The notes: generated by a model not told the origin, from the letters alone. Positions 1 through 10,256 are shown, counted from the first letter of the stretch. The stretch is DNA of 64,000 nt from Limnanthes douglasii subsp. nivea (GCA_036936605.1 JAUPFV010000005.1:188168958-188232957); one strand, 5' to 3'. Program-made: numbers and translations.

Positions 1-775
1 CATCTGCTCAAGAGGGTGCGATGGTGGTCCTTGAAAGATTTGATGTAGACTCTGAGTATCTGGATCCAGATCCAGATTAAAATAAGGTGGGACTAATAAC
101 CAAGAACACTAAGACAGTTTCCGGACTCACCAGCTTCTTCGAATCACTAACCATTTTTGGAGGAGATACTGTGACTGCGCCTACCACTTCGTCAAGAAAG
201 AGGCATGTCCACAATCTGGCCATCCAGTTAGAAGGTGGAATGTCTTCCCATCAGTTCCAATCCTCATTACCCTTCATAGTATTCTATGAAGACGATGTGA
301 GGGACATTGCAGGACCCCGTGAGGATGTGGTGGTCATAGGGGCTTCAATAGGGGAAATGATATGCGCCGAATTCTGATTGATACAGGTAGTTTCGCAAAC
401 ATCCAAAAATAAGGAATCCGGAAGTGATTCAACATTCGAACAGAACCATTGTAGGCTTCACAGGAAGTTCTGCAGATATGATTGGGGATTTCGAATAGGA
501 AGTGTTATTGGACAAGAGGCCCTTTAAAAATATAGTAAGAGTACTATTTGTTGTAGTGGATTGTCCCACATCGTACAATGCAATTTTCGGGAGGTCTTGT
601 CTTTCTAGTATGCATGGTGTGGCCTCTACAGTCCATCAGTGCTTGAAGTATGCAGTTCAGGGACAAGTAAGTGTTATCCGGAGTAGTCAAAAGATAGCGA
701 GGGAGTGCTATGCAACAACTCTTGCTCCTAAAACATTAGGGGCAATCTGGATTAACAAAGATTAGCAGCTACTGG
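1..775 (+). pseudogene. Tat-1 gag end and aspartic protease remnant
   Basis: Retroviral-type aspartic protease that would process the gag-pol polyprotein. The region keeps the family's plant signature: an EDDVRDIAGPREDVVVIGA segment before the active site, the catalytic DTGS triplet (380-391, reading LIDTGSFANI) and the downstream block VDCPTSYNAIFGRSCL (about 556-603). The catalytic aspartate is still present. After the active site the frame breaks and about ten codons are missing compared with the Tat-2 copy. Several frames are needed to read it, so it is a pseudogene. The upstream part, SFFESLTIFGGD (about 132-168), matches the gag-protease linker of Tat-2. Confidence 0.8.
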
Positions 776-1034
776 AGCCTTCTCCTGAGGAAAGTGAGAT
801 TGATGATCCCAGAGAGGCTCCCAGTGTTATAATACCTATTGAAGAGTTTGAAACTCACTCCCTCGTAGAGGGCAAGAATGTTAAGATTGGTTCCAAATTG
901 GCGTCATAGTTAAAGCACAAATTGTTGTTTTTTTAGAAATAATCAACATGTGTTTGCATGGTGTAACAGTATGGTAACCGGAGTACCAGAAAATGTTACT
1001 TCACACAAGTTGTCTATTTGAAGTGATGTTGCAC

Positions 1035-1787
1035 CCATTGTACAAAAAAGGAGAGCTTTTTCCAAGGAAAAACAGATGTAATTTTTCAAGAAGTTGACCG
1101 GTTAACCAAGATGGGTCATATTAAAGAATCCTAGTAACCTTTGTGGACGACCAACCCTGTGTTAGTCAATAAAAAGAATGGAAAATGACGTATGTGTATT
1201 GATTTCGCTGACATCAATATGGCATGCCCTAAGGATCTTTATCCCGTTCCTCGGATAGATTAGTTAGTGAATTCTACATATGGAAACAAAATGTTTTCCT
1301 TCATGGATACCTTCTCAGGATATAACCAGATACAAGTAGATCCGAAGGATCAAGATCACACTACTTTCATCACAAATAGAGGTCTTCATTGTTACTAATT
1401 GATTCCTTTCGGGTTGAAAAATATTGGGGCCACTTACTAGAGGCTGGTGAATTAAACTTTTGCTAATCAGATTAGTAGGAACATGGAAGTGTACATAGAT
1501 GATATGATGGTCAAAAGCTTGGAGGAATATTTACACATATCTGACCTTCAAGAGACATTTTCTAATTTAGAAACTGTGAATTTGAAATTAAATCCTGAGA
1601 AATGTGTGTTTGGGGTCCAATCTGGATTTTTTTTTGGGCTACATAATAAGTGAGAAAGGTATCCAGCCTGATCCGGATCAGCTTAATGGCTTATTAACAA
1701 TGGACCCTCCTCGAAATGTTAAATAAATTCAAAAGCTCACATGCAGGTTGGCTGCATTGAACAGATTTATTTTAAGGTCATCGGACA
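1035..1787 (+). pseudogene. Tat-1 reverse transcriptase remnant
   Basis: RNA-dependent DNA polymerase domain of the pol polyprotein. Visible motifs in order: CIDFADINMACPKDLYPVPRID (about 1196-1260), the motif A block FMDTFSGYNQIQVDPKD (about 1300-1350), IPFGLKNIGATY (about 1402-1437), and the catalytic YIDDMMVK starting at 1492. The catalytic aspartates of motifs A and C are intact. In-frame stops replace glutamines (CAG or CAA to TAG), for example in TYQRL at about 1438, and two stops sit side by side near 1131. After RLAALNRF (about 1746-1770) the domain stops abruptly because the DNA jumps to the plant RNase H. Confidence 0.85.
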
Positions 1788-2060
1788 AGTGACTCTCAAT
1801 TACTCAACCACCATGCTCAAGGGCAGTCTGAAGCCAAGAATGAACAACTAGTCAAGTACTTGCTCGTGTTAAAAGAAGTCGCAGTTAATATTAAAAGTAT
1901 TTGCTATGAACACATTCCAAGATCGGAAAACACGTTGGCAGACTTCGTGGAAACTATAGCCTATTCTGAATCCTACCCCTGGATTCTTGTACAAGAATGC
2001 CCATTGAAACAGATAGATGAAAGAAGATGAAGAAAATATGAGCATACTTGTTATTCAACC
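1788..2060 (+). pseudogene. Tat-1 plant-type RNase H, C-terminal part only
   Basis: The peptide after 1788 reads DSQLLNHHAQGQ, then a segment ending IPRSENTLADFVE. This corresponds to the C-terminal half of the second (plant or archaeal-type) RNase H of Tat elements (TDSQLLANQVYG in Tat-2 at about 37036). The first RNase H and the N-terminal half of the second are missing. Tat-2 has about 745 bases between the equivalent points, so this is an internal deletion of about that size. The fragment cannot be active. Confidence 0.7.
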
Positions 2061-3303
2061 TAAATATTGGAGATACACTATTTTTCAGTACATTGTCGAT
2101 GGGATATTTCCTTCGGATAAAGCTCTCGCAAAAAAGATTAAGCACAAGGCTCGTGGTTTCTTAATAATAAGAGAAGTTTTTTTACAAAACGTCTTTCAGC
2201 AGGCCTCTGTTACGCTGTTTGGGGTTTGAAGAATCCCATGTTTTATTATCCGAATTACATGATGGGGAAGGCTCAGCATATTGTGGTTACACAACACTGA
2301 CCCGAAGAGTTTTGTTATCCGGATACTACTGGCCAACCATAATGGCAGATGCTAAAGAAATGGCGAAGAAATGTGATCCATGTCAAAATATGAGAATGAA
2401 ATTCATGTGCCAGCGGTACCTATGAAGTCTATTTCTAAACCAATACCCTTTGCCATATGGGGGATAAATTTACTTGGGCCTCTTCCTATGGCCTCCCGTG
2501 GGTGCAGAACTATAATAGTCGCCATTGATTATTTCTCTAAATGGATAGAGACAACTCCTTTGGCTGGAACCACATCGAAATCCGTTATTAGGTTCATCCT
2601 ATCCAACATATGTTGTAGATTTGGGGTTCCTCAGAAGATTACTACAGATAATGGGCCACATTTTGACAACAAAAACATGGAAGCCTTCTGCACGTCCATA
2701 GGGATTCAATAGTGTTTTTCTTCTCCTTTCCACCCTCAAGAAAATGGTCAAGTTGAGGTTGCAAACGGAACCATCTTGTCCGGATTAAAAAAGAATTTCG
2801 AGGGGGTTGTAGGAAAATGACCAAGTTATTTACAAAAAGTATTGTGGGCCTACCGAACTACTCCTCGGACTGCCATACAAGAATCTCCTTTCACTTTGGT
2901 ATATGGGATGAATGCAATTACTCCCATAGAGGCTACTTTACCATCACACAGGGTCCAAAACTATTCTGAGCAGGCTAATGATGTAGCAGTCAGGAATCAG
3001 TTGGACTTAATAGAAGAAAAAAAGGTTAAAGCGTATTTGAGAATAACACACTACCAAGGCTTGATGAGGAGCATATTTGCTTCTAAAGTCAAAAGAATAG
3101 ATTTTCAAATAAGGGATAAAGTTTTAAGAAAAGTCTTTTTACATAACAAGGAGAAGAAGTTCGGTAAGTTGGCTCCAAACTGGGAAGGCTCTTATGTGGT
3201 CTGTGAAAAGGTTAAACCGGGGATGTAGAAGCTCCGAGACAAATAAGAGAGAGCTCTAAAGCATCTATGGAATGTTAAGAATCTCAGGTTATATTTAGAA
3301 TAA
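2061..3303 (+). pseudogene. Tat-1 integrase remnant
   Basis: DDE integrase that joins element cDNA to host DNA. The zinc-binding H2C2 domain reads HDGEGSAYCGYTTLTRRV then YYWPTIMADAKEMAKKCDPC (about 2258-2393). Catalytic core: VAIDYFSKW (first D, about 2518-2544), TTDNGPHF (second D, about 2642-2665), ENGQVEVANG (E, about 2741-2770). The C-terminal part includes VLWAYRTTPRTAIQESPF and a KLAPNWEGSYVV block. The expected GIDL before the core is GINL (GAC to AAT). The frame ends with a stop at 3301-3303. Several frameshifts and stops are present, although stretches of up to 128 codons remain open. Confidence 0.88.
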
Positions 3304-3768
3304 AGTTTTTTTTGTAAATATTTATTTGTTAAATACCAATGTAAATATAAGGGGGCATACTTTTTCCTACCCTGGTGGCACGGGGAGGTTTAATGAGGTG
3401 TCTGGATTTTTCATTAATATATAATGCCTTCTTCAAAATTATGGTGTGATTTAGTGTCAATTCAATTCAAATATAAATTGCTTATTTAACACCCCGGCTC
3501 TCAAGTTTTCTTGAGTTGATCGGATATGTTTAACATTTGGTCACAATTATTAAACACATGTGATCGGAGATATTGGATACTTGTGTTCAACACTTCTAAA
3601 ATTCTAAGGGCTACTTAAACATTAGCCATGAAATATTTAAACAAAGTATTAATTAGAAGGGAAATTGAATAATTAAACCTGATCGAACTCAAACCAACCA
3701 GTAGTACAAAAAATGTGTTGGCCATCCAACGACTAGTGTTTTAAAAAGTAAAAATTACATAAAAAACC
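3304..3768. other. Tat-1 spacer between convergent pol and accessory ORF
   Basis: AT-rich spacer without coding signal. It separates the pol stop (3303) from the stop of the antisense accessory ORF (3769). A conserved hairpin block lies at 3351-3398, described separately. The equivalent spacers in Tat-2 (38524-39060) and Tat-3 (58619-59175) have nearly the same length, so the convergent layout is a stable part of the element. Confidence 0.7.
3351..3398 (+). promoter_or_regulatory. Conserved hairpin and TTTAATGAGG block after pol (Tat-1)
   Basis: A G-run, then a pyrimidine-rich arm CCTACCC, a short loop, a purine-rich arm GGGGAGG and the tail TTTAATGAGG. The arms pair at 6 of 7 positions. The block begins about 48 bases past the pol stop. 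The same arrangement with different but again complementary arms occurs in Tat-2 (38565-38612) and Tat-3 (59118-59170, - strand), so it is probably an RNA element. Its role is unknown. Confidence 0.55.
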
Positions 3769-6011
3769 TTAGGTCTTGTTCCCTTCGGATTTCTCTTCAC
3801 TACAATATTTCTTGGGACTTTTGAGTTCAGCAGTTGAACTCTCACCCATTCTTTCATCATCATCAGTTGCAGAATCTATTCCACTAGAGTAGTTGCGGTT
3901 GTCACCGTCTGCTAGAGTATGTAATGGGATGTCCTCGTACTCTACATATTTCCATAAGGGACCAAGGGTCCTCTTAGGAAAGATCTCATGAAACAGCAAC
4001 ACCATATCGGATTTGATCCCGTCATGTCTTTTCTCTAGGCAGTCCACCACATCGTTGGCATATTTCTCTATACCGTCGGCAACAACTTCTTTTTGTTGGC
4101 GTTTCAGGCTTCCTTCTCTTCAATCTTCTCTTGAACAGTGCTCTCCAACTTGGTTTTCTCATTGCATAGAGTTTGAATAATATCATCCTTAGTCTTCAAT
4201 TTCTCCTTCAAGACTGTGAGGTTTTGTGAGGAAGAGGTCTCCAGGTTGGAGTATTTGGTTTGAAGCTCAGTATTGGCCGCCTCCGATGCGATCATCTTGG
4301 CTGCCAAATATTCTCTTTCCTTCTTCAACACCTCTATGCTTTGTTGAGAACTAAGAAGATTATCTGACAAGTTTTGCTTGTCAGTAGTTAGAGAATTAAT
4401 GGTGCCTGTTTGAGTTTTACCTGCCTCTCCAAGTTGAGTGGGGAGGGGTGGTTAATTCTTCCCTGTGGTGTTCCACAGGTGAGACCTTACAAAATTGTTT
4501 GACTTAAAGCAATTATGAAAGGAATTCCTCTAGTTCTCTGAAGCCTAAACATTCAGCTTGGCACAAGTATTCTGCCCTACCTCTGTATGGCCCTAGAACT
4601 CCTTCGGTAGAACTGGGAAGAAATATGAGTTAGTCAAAATTAGAAAATTATAACTTAAGAGATAAAAGAAAAAAGGTAAGAAAAACTCACCAGTGCTCTT
4701 CCAGCGACTGGTTAGAAGGCTTGGGTTTGTGTCAGCCTTGATTTTCTTGTTGTTCTCCCAAGTGCCACTAATAAAGAGGAACTGCGTCCTCCAAGGTTTT
4801 TCGGACTCTAGGAGGTCATCCACCACTTTAAAATCATTCCCTATGTTGTAATGGTAAAAATGGATTTGATGGTTCTTGCATAAGCTTGCCACAATAACAA
4901 ACTGTTCCATTGGGAGTGAAATCTTAGACAGCCTGGATGCCATGATGCAGGCTAGGAGGGTGTACCAAGCGTTGGGGCTCAGTTGTCTAGGACATAACTT
5001 GATAAGATGAAAATATCTGACAATCTCTTGATCAAAGGGGAACCGAAGTCCCAGTTCAATACTTCGGTGTAGACTACGATCTCATTCAACTTGCAGTCCA
5101 TTGAGGTCTCCGATGTAACACGGATCCTCACCTTTACTGACTCTGGGATCCCCCATTTAATGCGGATCTGACCCAACTCAGCTGTGTGGGTATACACATA
5201 GTTGATATTTTGAAGGGTCACCATGTATTTGACACTTTATTTCTTGAAACAGGGGCCCACTTTTCCCTTTAAACTCTCCGGAAAAACGTCTGGATGAGTC
5301 ATACCCAACTTGGTTTTTGCCCTTCCGGTCTGAAGTTGTATCTCCTGTTTGACCGGACACCTCAACCTCGAAAGTGGCTTCCTCTATGTTGTCCTCCATA
5401 TTCTCTTCCATCACTGTGGAAGGTTGTTAAGATATTTTTGAATGAGGCTGTACTGACTCCTTTGGTGGTGGCTGTTCGGTTGGTTTTGTAAATGGTTGTT
5501 CAGAAGGTTGTGTAGATGACGCTTCTGATATTTTTGGAATCTGGTGGAGGCTGCTATCCGGATATTTTAACTTGTGGTACAACCTTTGTAACCTCCGAAC
5601 TGGAGGGTTTTGAAGATGTGGGTGTGGATTTAGTTTTGGATTGAGGCGTAACCCTGCGAGGAGTTAGCTTATCTGGTGATTTTTCTGTGTCCGATCTCAT
5701 TACAATGAATAGTGAGGGTTTCGTGACACTGGAAACAGATTTTTCTTTAGGTAAAAAGTTTTGGGATTCTTGGACTGAGGAACCAGATGGGAGAGGTGAA
5801 ATGCCTGTTGTGAATGGAAGTTTTTTAGCTCTAGGGATTTTTGAAGAAGACGACCCTTGATCGGTGTTTTGGTTTGGCTGATTACCTTTCTCACTTGGAG
5901 AGCAGGAAGACCAGCAGCAATGCGTTTATCCTTCGCTACTTTCTGGGTTCTCTCTAATTCAGACAAGTTCAACCAACCTCCTTTAACTAAGGTGTTTCTG
6001 GATGTGAACAT
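3769..6011 (-). pseudogene. Tat-1 antisense accessory ORF (aORF), intron-containing
   Basis: A gene on the strand opposite to pol, starting at the ATG at 6011-6009. Segments in order: a basic N-terminal region (6011-5700); a stretch with frameshifts; a block resembling the plant 'gypsy-type transposon' domain (5224-4979), with KWGIPESVKVRI and YTEVLNWDFGSPL; MASRLSKISLP to WRTQFLFISGTWE (4943-4700); a 78-bp intron (4690-4613); a coiled coil (4370-4104); and an acidic C-terminus ending at 3769. The domain aligns by eye with the Tat-3 aORF at 56240-56740 (GVPHDV, WGLRIPLPP, WKHRFIYVSRNWE). Function is unknown. The parts suggest a nuclear, self-associating protein. It has its own TATA box, with frameshifts in at least three places. 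Confidence 0.7.
4613..4690 (-). other. Spliceosomal intron in Tat-1 aORF
   Basis: Read on the - strand, the donor is G|GTGAGT at 4690 and the acceptor is TTCTTCCCAG ending at 4613. The 78 bases between are AT-rich with a pyrimidine run before the acceptor, a normal short plant intron. It follows the conserved SRWKS residues. In Tat-3 a GTAAGT donor-like site occurs at the matching place (56758). The reading frame after the acceptor needs a one-base shift to stay open, so some decay has occurred. Confidence 0.6.
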
Positions 6012-6097
6012 ATATGTCTCATGAACAAGTTTAAAGATGAACTGAGCTCTCTCTCTAAGAAAATTTGATTGTGGAAGACAATGAAACAGTAGAAAGG

Positions 6098-6107
6098 TTT
6101 ATATATA
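6098..6107 (-). promoter_or_regulatory. TATA box of Tat-1 aORF
   Basis: TATATATAAA on the - strand, about 90 bases before the aORF start codon and some 350 bases away from the 3' LTR. A CT-rich leader follows. Equivalent TATA boxes precede the aORFs of Tat-2 and Tat-3. Confidence 0.5.
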
Positions 6108-6450
6108 ACAGTAAAATGAGCAATTACCTATGAGAAGGTGGATCAGTTTTTTTTGCAATGATTAAATGTTGCAAAATGTGTGAAAATTAAAACCTAGGTA
6201 AGTTTCTAAGCCTAGTGGGTGCGATAATCTAGGAGAAAAAAAGGCTGAGAGGTCTAACTAGATCTTGACACATGTCCCACGATTCAAGAAAAAACTCTTA
6301 GAATTCTGAGATGAGAAAGCAGTTCTGACAAAGTTCGAACAGGGTCACTTGTGAAGAGGGAATTTTGCAGTTCGAACAATACAGGAATATTGGACAAAGT
6401 TGGTGTTAATTTTTTTAGTTTTAGATCTTCCAAAAATCTTTTGCAAGACC
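6108..6450. other. Non-coding region between aORF promoter and 3' LTR (Tat-1)
   Basis: No coding signal. It would hold the upstream promoter region of the antisense accessory ORF on the - strand. Tat-2 and Tat-3 have similar gaps of 240 to 390 bases at this place. Confidence 0.4.
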
Positions 6451-6464
6451 TAAAAAGGGGCTAC
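6451..6464 (+). other. Polypurine tract (Tat-1)
   Basis: TAAAAAGGGGCTAC immediately before the LTR start TGATGAG. This is the expected plus-strand DNA priming site. Tat-2 has AACTAGGGGGTTAC before TGATATG, and Tat-3 has GACTAGGGGCCC before TAATAAG, so the three elements share the tract and the LTR start. Confidence 0.6.
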
Positions 6465-6780
6465 TGATGAGTTTAGAGTTTTCAGTTACTATGCCATAAT
6501 TAAATCCGAAGGGCAATTCAGACTAAACTACTACACCAAATATCCGAACACGATAAATGTACTAAGTTTTGACTAAGCTAGTTGTTAATCAACTTAAAAC
6601 CAAATGACTAATGGGTCGTTAAACTCGACCCGGTTTCAAAACCTGACCCAATAAGCCCATGGGTCACTAATTAAAGTATAAATACACTAGTAGGCAGCTT
6701 AATTATCTCTCTACTATACACACTAATTATAAAACACCACAAAATTATAAAAACACTTTTTAAACACCTTATCAGATTAC
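6465..6780 (+). repeat. Start of Tat-1 3' LTR (truncated or grading out)
   Basis: Starts TGATGAG right after the polypurine tract. A TATA box (AAGTATAAATAC, about 6674-6685) is followed by an AT-rich R-like region with CTCTCTAC. The LTR end cannot be placed. From about 6780 the sequence becomes a differently organised acidic-repeat ORF on the - strand, so this LTR is probably cut by, or joined to, another element. Confidence 0.5.
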
Positions 6781-8330
6781 CCTCAGCCAGAATTAAACCA
6801 CTCAAACTTAAATCTAATATATCATCATCAGCAAGTCTAATATTATCACATTCTTTACCAACAATAGCTTCTCCACCAACAATTTCACCTCGAGCAACAA
6901 TTGTAACCTTAATACTTTCATTCACACCATCTCTTAGACTATTTGTAAGACCAATAGTTTCACCCACACCATCATCATCTCTAACACCAACTGCTTCATC
7001 AAGACCATCTCTAACACCACCAACAACTTCAACACTTTCATCCACAGATTTACCAATATCATCATCATATCTAACATCATCATTTTCATCTACATAATTC
7101 CATGTTGTATTACTAACAGCAAATTCATCAATCCCAGCATTAAATGTTCTAAAACCACTAGCAATATCTGTCCCAATACTACCAGCACCATATTCCCAAT
7201 ACCACAAACCACTACCCAATATATTATCCCCATCATCCTCATCATTTTGAGATTTAGATTCTCTTGACAATTGTACTACATGTATATATCTTGGCTGATT
7301 TTGTGTATGAGTCAGTATTACTTCAAGCGGACGAACTGCCTTAATGTATATCTTCAAATAACTGGGCCTATCAACTAAGTGGCACATCTGTAGGACATAT
7401 CCATCATTGAGGATGTGAAGTTGTTATCATCTTGACAACAAGGATGTTGATATGCAATGTTCAACAAACCAAATTTCTCGGTTGGCTGGCAAGACAAATA
7501 TATATGCTCGATTATTTTCAATATTACAAAATAGCAATTTCTCTTTAATGCTTTACCTATTTAATCAATGGGACCAATTACTTAACATGTATGACTTTAT
7601 AACTTTTATACCCTGTTACACGAATTGAATGAAATACCAAAAATAGATTTTTTTTCCATCAATATTATACACAAACTAATGAGATAAATTTTGACTGATT
7701 TTAAACAAATTTCAACATATTATCAACCACAACCCATTAGATAAAGAGACACTTTTAATAACATTCAAAAGAAAAAACAGGAAACTTTTGATAACCTTAC
7801 CTGTATATAAATTAGAGAAGTCGTACTCCTTTTTTACCTCTTATTTTCTCATTTTCTCGAACGCTTCATTATGTAGTTGTATTTTATTCTAGCAACTAAT
7901 TGAAATCAAATTCGACAAACGAAACAATTTTAGAGTTAGAGGAAAAAATTTGGAGGTAAAAGGAAATGATTTTATGGTTGAACAAAAATAATTTAGGGTT
8001 GAACACAAGAAAAAAGAATTTACGACTCGTATCAGCTTTTGGGGAAATAATGGTTTTGAAATAGAAATTAGAGATTCAAAATGAAAAGTAACGATAAGTA
8101 GGGAATTAGGGTTTATTGAGTAACTTACCAATCAAGCCTGATGGTTTAAAACCCATTCGTTCATGTCATTGATTGTTGCCACTTAAGTGCCACCTAACCA
8201 ACTGATAAGGGTAAGTAAGACATTTAATACTTCTGGACCATAAAAGAGGGTTGACTTAAAGTTCAAAAGTTATTTGTGAGCTTTATACTAAAATTTACGA
8301 AGACACACGACTGAACTAGAAAAAAAACCA
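6671..8330 (-). mobile_element. Possible MULE (Mutator-like) 5' fragment
   Basis: On the - strand a 238-codon open frame (7387-6671) begins with LKIYIKAVRPLE and RYIHVVQLSRE, then becomes a run of acidic repeats (DDIGKSVDESVEV, DGLDEAVGVRDD). This resembles the N-terminal region of plant Mutator-like transposases before the DNA-binding domain, but no diagnostic transposase motif is visible. From 8130 to 8330 the DNA reads like the end of such an element: short phrases such as AACTTTAAGTCAACCC and a gene-poor lead-in. If so, the element is truncated on the left at Tat-1. The acidic stretch could equally be a low-complexity frame. From 7400 to 8130 nothing else is recognisable. Confidence 0.3.
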
Positions 8331-8584
8331 CGCGAAGATACTAAATTTATAGATTTTGACGAATTCAAAATCCCTAACCGATGATTCTAAAACGGAGATT
8401 ATATGAAAAGTAAATACAATAGTCGAAAGATTATATTATAATTTAATCGTAAATTAATGTAAGTGGAGCTATAGGTGGCTTAATGGGTCTATAGGAGAGA
8501 TGTAATAAAGTTACCAAACGGACGAATAGAACTACTATAGTTCATGAGCCCATACCTGTTGATCCAGTTGCGTACTACCTGTAT
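8331..8584. other. Unassigned AT-rich sequence
   Basis: No ORF, repeat unit or motif recognised between the putative MULE end and the hAT subterminal array. Confidence 0.4.
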
Positions 8585-8589
8585 GTAGA

Positions 8590-8830
8590 GATGGTAATGG
8601 GCCGTCCGCGGGCCGGGTTCGGGTCGGCCTGTTTGAACCCGAATTTTTTTTATATCAACCCGAACTCGGTCCGGCCCGTTTTCGAGTTAGGATTTTTGAA
8701 CCCGGACCCGGCCCGAACCAGGTTGTACATTTGTCCGGCCCGACCCATTTACGTCAGCGGATTGTCCGGTCCGTCCGGACCCGCATGTGTCCGCAAACAG
8801 CCCGGCCCGTCCGGACCCGATCCGCTTCTA
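8590..8830. repeat. GC-rich hAT subterminal repeat array
   Basis: About 240 bases of repeated GGGCCGGG, GGGTTCGGG, CCCGGACCCGG and TCCGGTCCG units in both orientations, standing out against the AT-rich surroundings. In hAT elements such arrays are transposase-binding sites close to the terminal repeat. Confidence 0.75.
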
Positions 8831-8887
8831 ATATTTTTAATTTTTTAAAAATAATAATAATATATAAGATATAAATTTTAAAACAAC

Positions 8888-9073
8888 AACCATACCAAAA
8901 TAAACATAAAACGGTCTTTTACAAAGTTACAAAACAATCCGCTTGAAATATCTAACATTTAGTGAAATGAAACATTAAAAAACCATACCAAAATAAACAT
9001 AAAGCGGTCTTTTACAAAGTTACAAAACAATCCGCTTGAAATATCTAACATTTAGGGAAATGAAACATTAAAA
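8888..9073. repeat. 93-bp tandem duplication
   Basis: Copy 1 spans 8888-8980 and copy 2 spans 8981-9073. Both start AACCATACCAAAATAAACAT and contain CGGTCTTTTACAAAG. Only a few bases differ, so the duplication is recent compared with the rest of the element. It lies just 3' of the hAT transposase stop codon. Confidence 0.85.
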
Positions 9074-9099
9074 TAAAACAAAACATTCTTGAATTTTTT

Positions 9100-9746
9100 T
9101 TAGTTTCCAATGGTGTCATCATCTTCACCACTTATGACAATGCTTTCATCTTCATCTCCATCATCAAACTCATCAAGAAAGCTTTGAAATGTGGCTTCCA
9201 AATGCGCCATACCTTTTGGTGAAGAACCTAAGTACATAACATCATATTAGAAAAACTATTAGTAAACTTACAAAAATAATAATCAACAAATAGAATTTAA
9301 GTAAATAAATAAATACCTTTGATCTCATTCCAAATCCAATTTTGGGTACACATTAATGCTTCCAAGGTTTTAGAAGCAAGTTTGCTACGACGTGGACTTA
9401 GTAGCCGACCGCTTGTACTAAAAGCAGATTCTGAAGCAACCGTTGATACCGGAATCGCTAGAACATCTCTTGCAGTTTTTTGTAAAGTACGATATTTCGG
9501 ACCATTCTCTTTCCACCAATATAAAACATCAAAATCATTGGATGTTGGTAAGACATCATCCTCCAAATAAAAGTCTAATTCCAACTTTGCGCTTCCAACA
9601 AAATCATTTTTCCTACTACTAACAAACTCATCAAACTTTGAAGAATGTTTCTTCATCGAGCTTTGAGTGACCGACAACGTATTCGAAGCACTAGATTTAT
9701 GACCAATACTATCATTTCCATATTCTTTAACCAACTCATAACACAT
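9100..9746 (-). pseudogene. hAT transposase C-terminus (dimerisation domain), two exons
   Basis: C-terminal part of a plant hAT transposase. Exon 1 is 9746-9317 and exon 2 is 9227-9100 (- strand). Exon 1 holds the hAT dimerisation signature in one frame: ELDFYLEDDVLP, DVLYWWKENGPKYRTL, ARDVLAIPVSTVASESAFS, GRLLSPRRSKL, LMCTQNWIW. The intron (9316-9228) has donor AAAG|GTATTT and acceptor TACTTAG|GTTC. Splicing joins EIK to GSSPKGMAHLEATF, and the protein ends in an acidic DDGDEDES tail and TIGN at the stop 9100-9102. This part has no stop or shift. The zinc finger and catalytic core upstream are missing. Confidence 0.85.
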
Positions 9747-9760
9747 ATCTCTTACTATCT

Positions 9761-10256
9761 CTTACAGGCTGTATGCAAAGATGTAATTTCATCTCTTTAA
9801 TGAACAGGTTCGAAGGTCCACTGGAAAAGTCCACTTTATTGCTAGAGAGATAAGAGCCCAGGACACAGCTACGGTTGGAATCATCGTTTCTAAGACTACG
9901 AGTCGGGGAGAGATCTTTGCAGCCGACGATGCCTGTAAGGAGGATTAAGCGCTAGAAGGTGTATAATGTATAATGTATACCTCCAAATACGTGACCGGTG
10001 GGATAGAGAGGATCGAACAAATCATCGAAGATCTAGAGCATCATGAGTTCGCTTGGGGACGATATGATAGAGACCATATTGTCCAGAACCCTAGCCAATG
10101 AATCAGGGGGAGATCATTGGACAACAACAAAAACCATTGCAACCGTGCAGGCCTAACCACCCCGAAGCGATACTCAAGGACTCATACCAACAACGGCATG
10201 ATTACCAAGACCGATTTATCGCAGCTCGTCGTGGGGTCACATACAAGTCCCGAAAT
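9761..10256. other. Unclassified sequence with open stretches, possibly an old gene fragment
   Basis: Higher GC than its surroundings. On the + strand one frame reads RSTGKVHFIAREIRAQDTAT then SKTTSRGEIFAADDA (about 9811-9945). Another reads SKYVTGGIERIEQIIEDLE (about 9980-10040). Neither matches a family I recognise. It may be a captured host fragment or the internal part of an unknown non-autonomous element. Confidence 0.35.

Larger units (their letters stand above)
1..6780 (+). mobile_element. Tat-1: decayed Ty3/gypsy LTR retrotransposon (Tat-type), 5' end outside window
   Basis: The order protease, reverse transcriptase, plant-type RNase H, integrase is visible on the + strand from base 1 to 3303. 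It is followed by a convergent accessory ORF on the - strand (6011 to 3769), a polypurine tract at 6451-6464 and the start of a 3' LTR at 6465. Integrase downstream of RT places it in Ty3/gypsy. The second RNase H and the antisense extra ORF point to the Tat lineage (Ogre/Retand relatives). Gag and the 5' LTR lie before the window. The right end is not certain: LTR-like sequence fades near 6780, where a different repeat begins. It is non-functional, with stops and frameshifts throughout. Confidence 0.85.
8585..9760 (-). mobile_element. hAT transposon, 3' fragment
   Basis: The 3' part of a hAT-superfamily DNA transposon on the - strand. It has the terminal phrase AGAGATGGTAATGGGCC at about 8587, a GC-rich subterminal array of GGGCCGGG, CCCGGCCCG and GTCCGG units (8590-8830), a 93-bp tandem duplication (8888-9073), and then the last two exons of the transposase (9100-9746). 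The gene breaks off just past 9750, where the duplicated phrase GTAAGAGATA marks the junction. GGGCC-type subterminal arrays are common in plant hAT elements. Confidence 0.8.

Noticed and set aside
1..3303. An endogenous pararetrovirus (caulimovirid) instead of a retrotransposon
   Set aside because: There is an integrase with a DDE core and H2C2 zinc domain, followed by a polypurine tract and LTR start. Caulimovirids have neither an integrase nor LTRs, and no movement protein is seen.
8591..8848. An 85-codon proline/glycine-rich protein
   Set aside because: It is the translation of the GC-rich subterminal repeat array of the hAT element.
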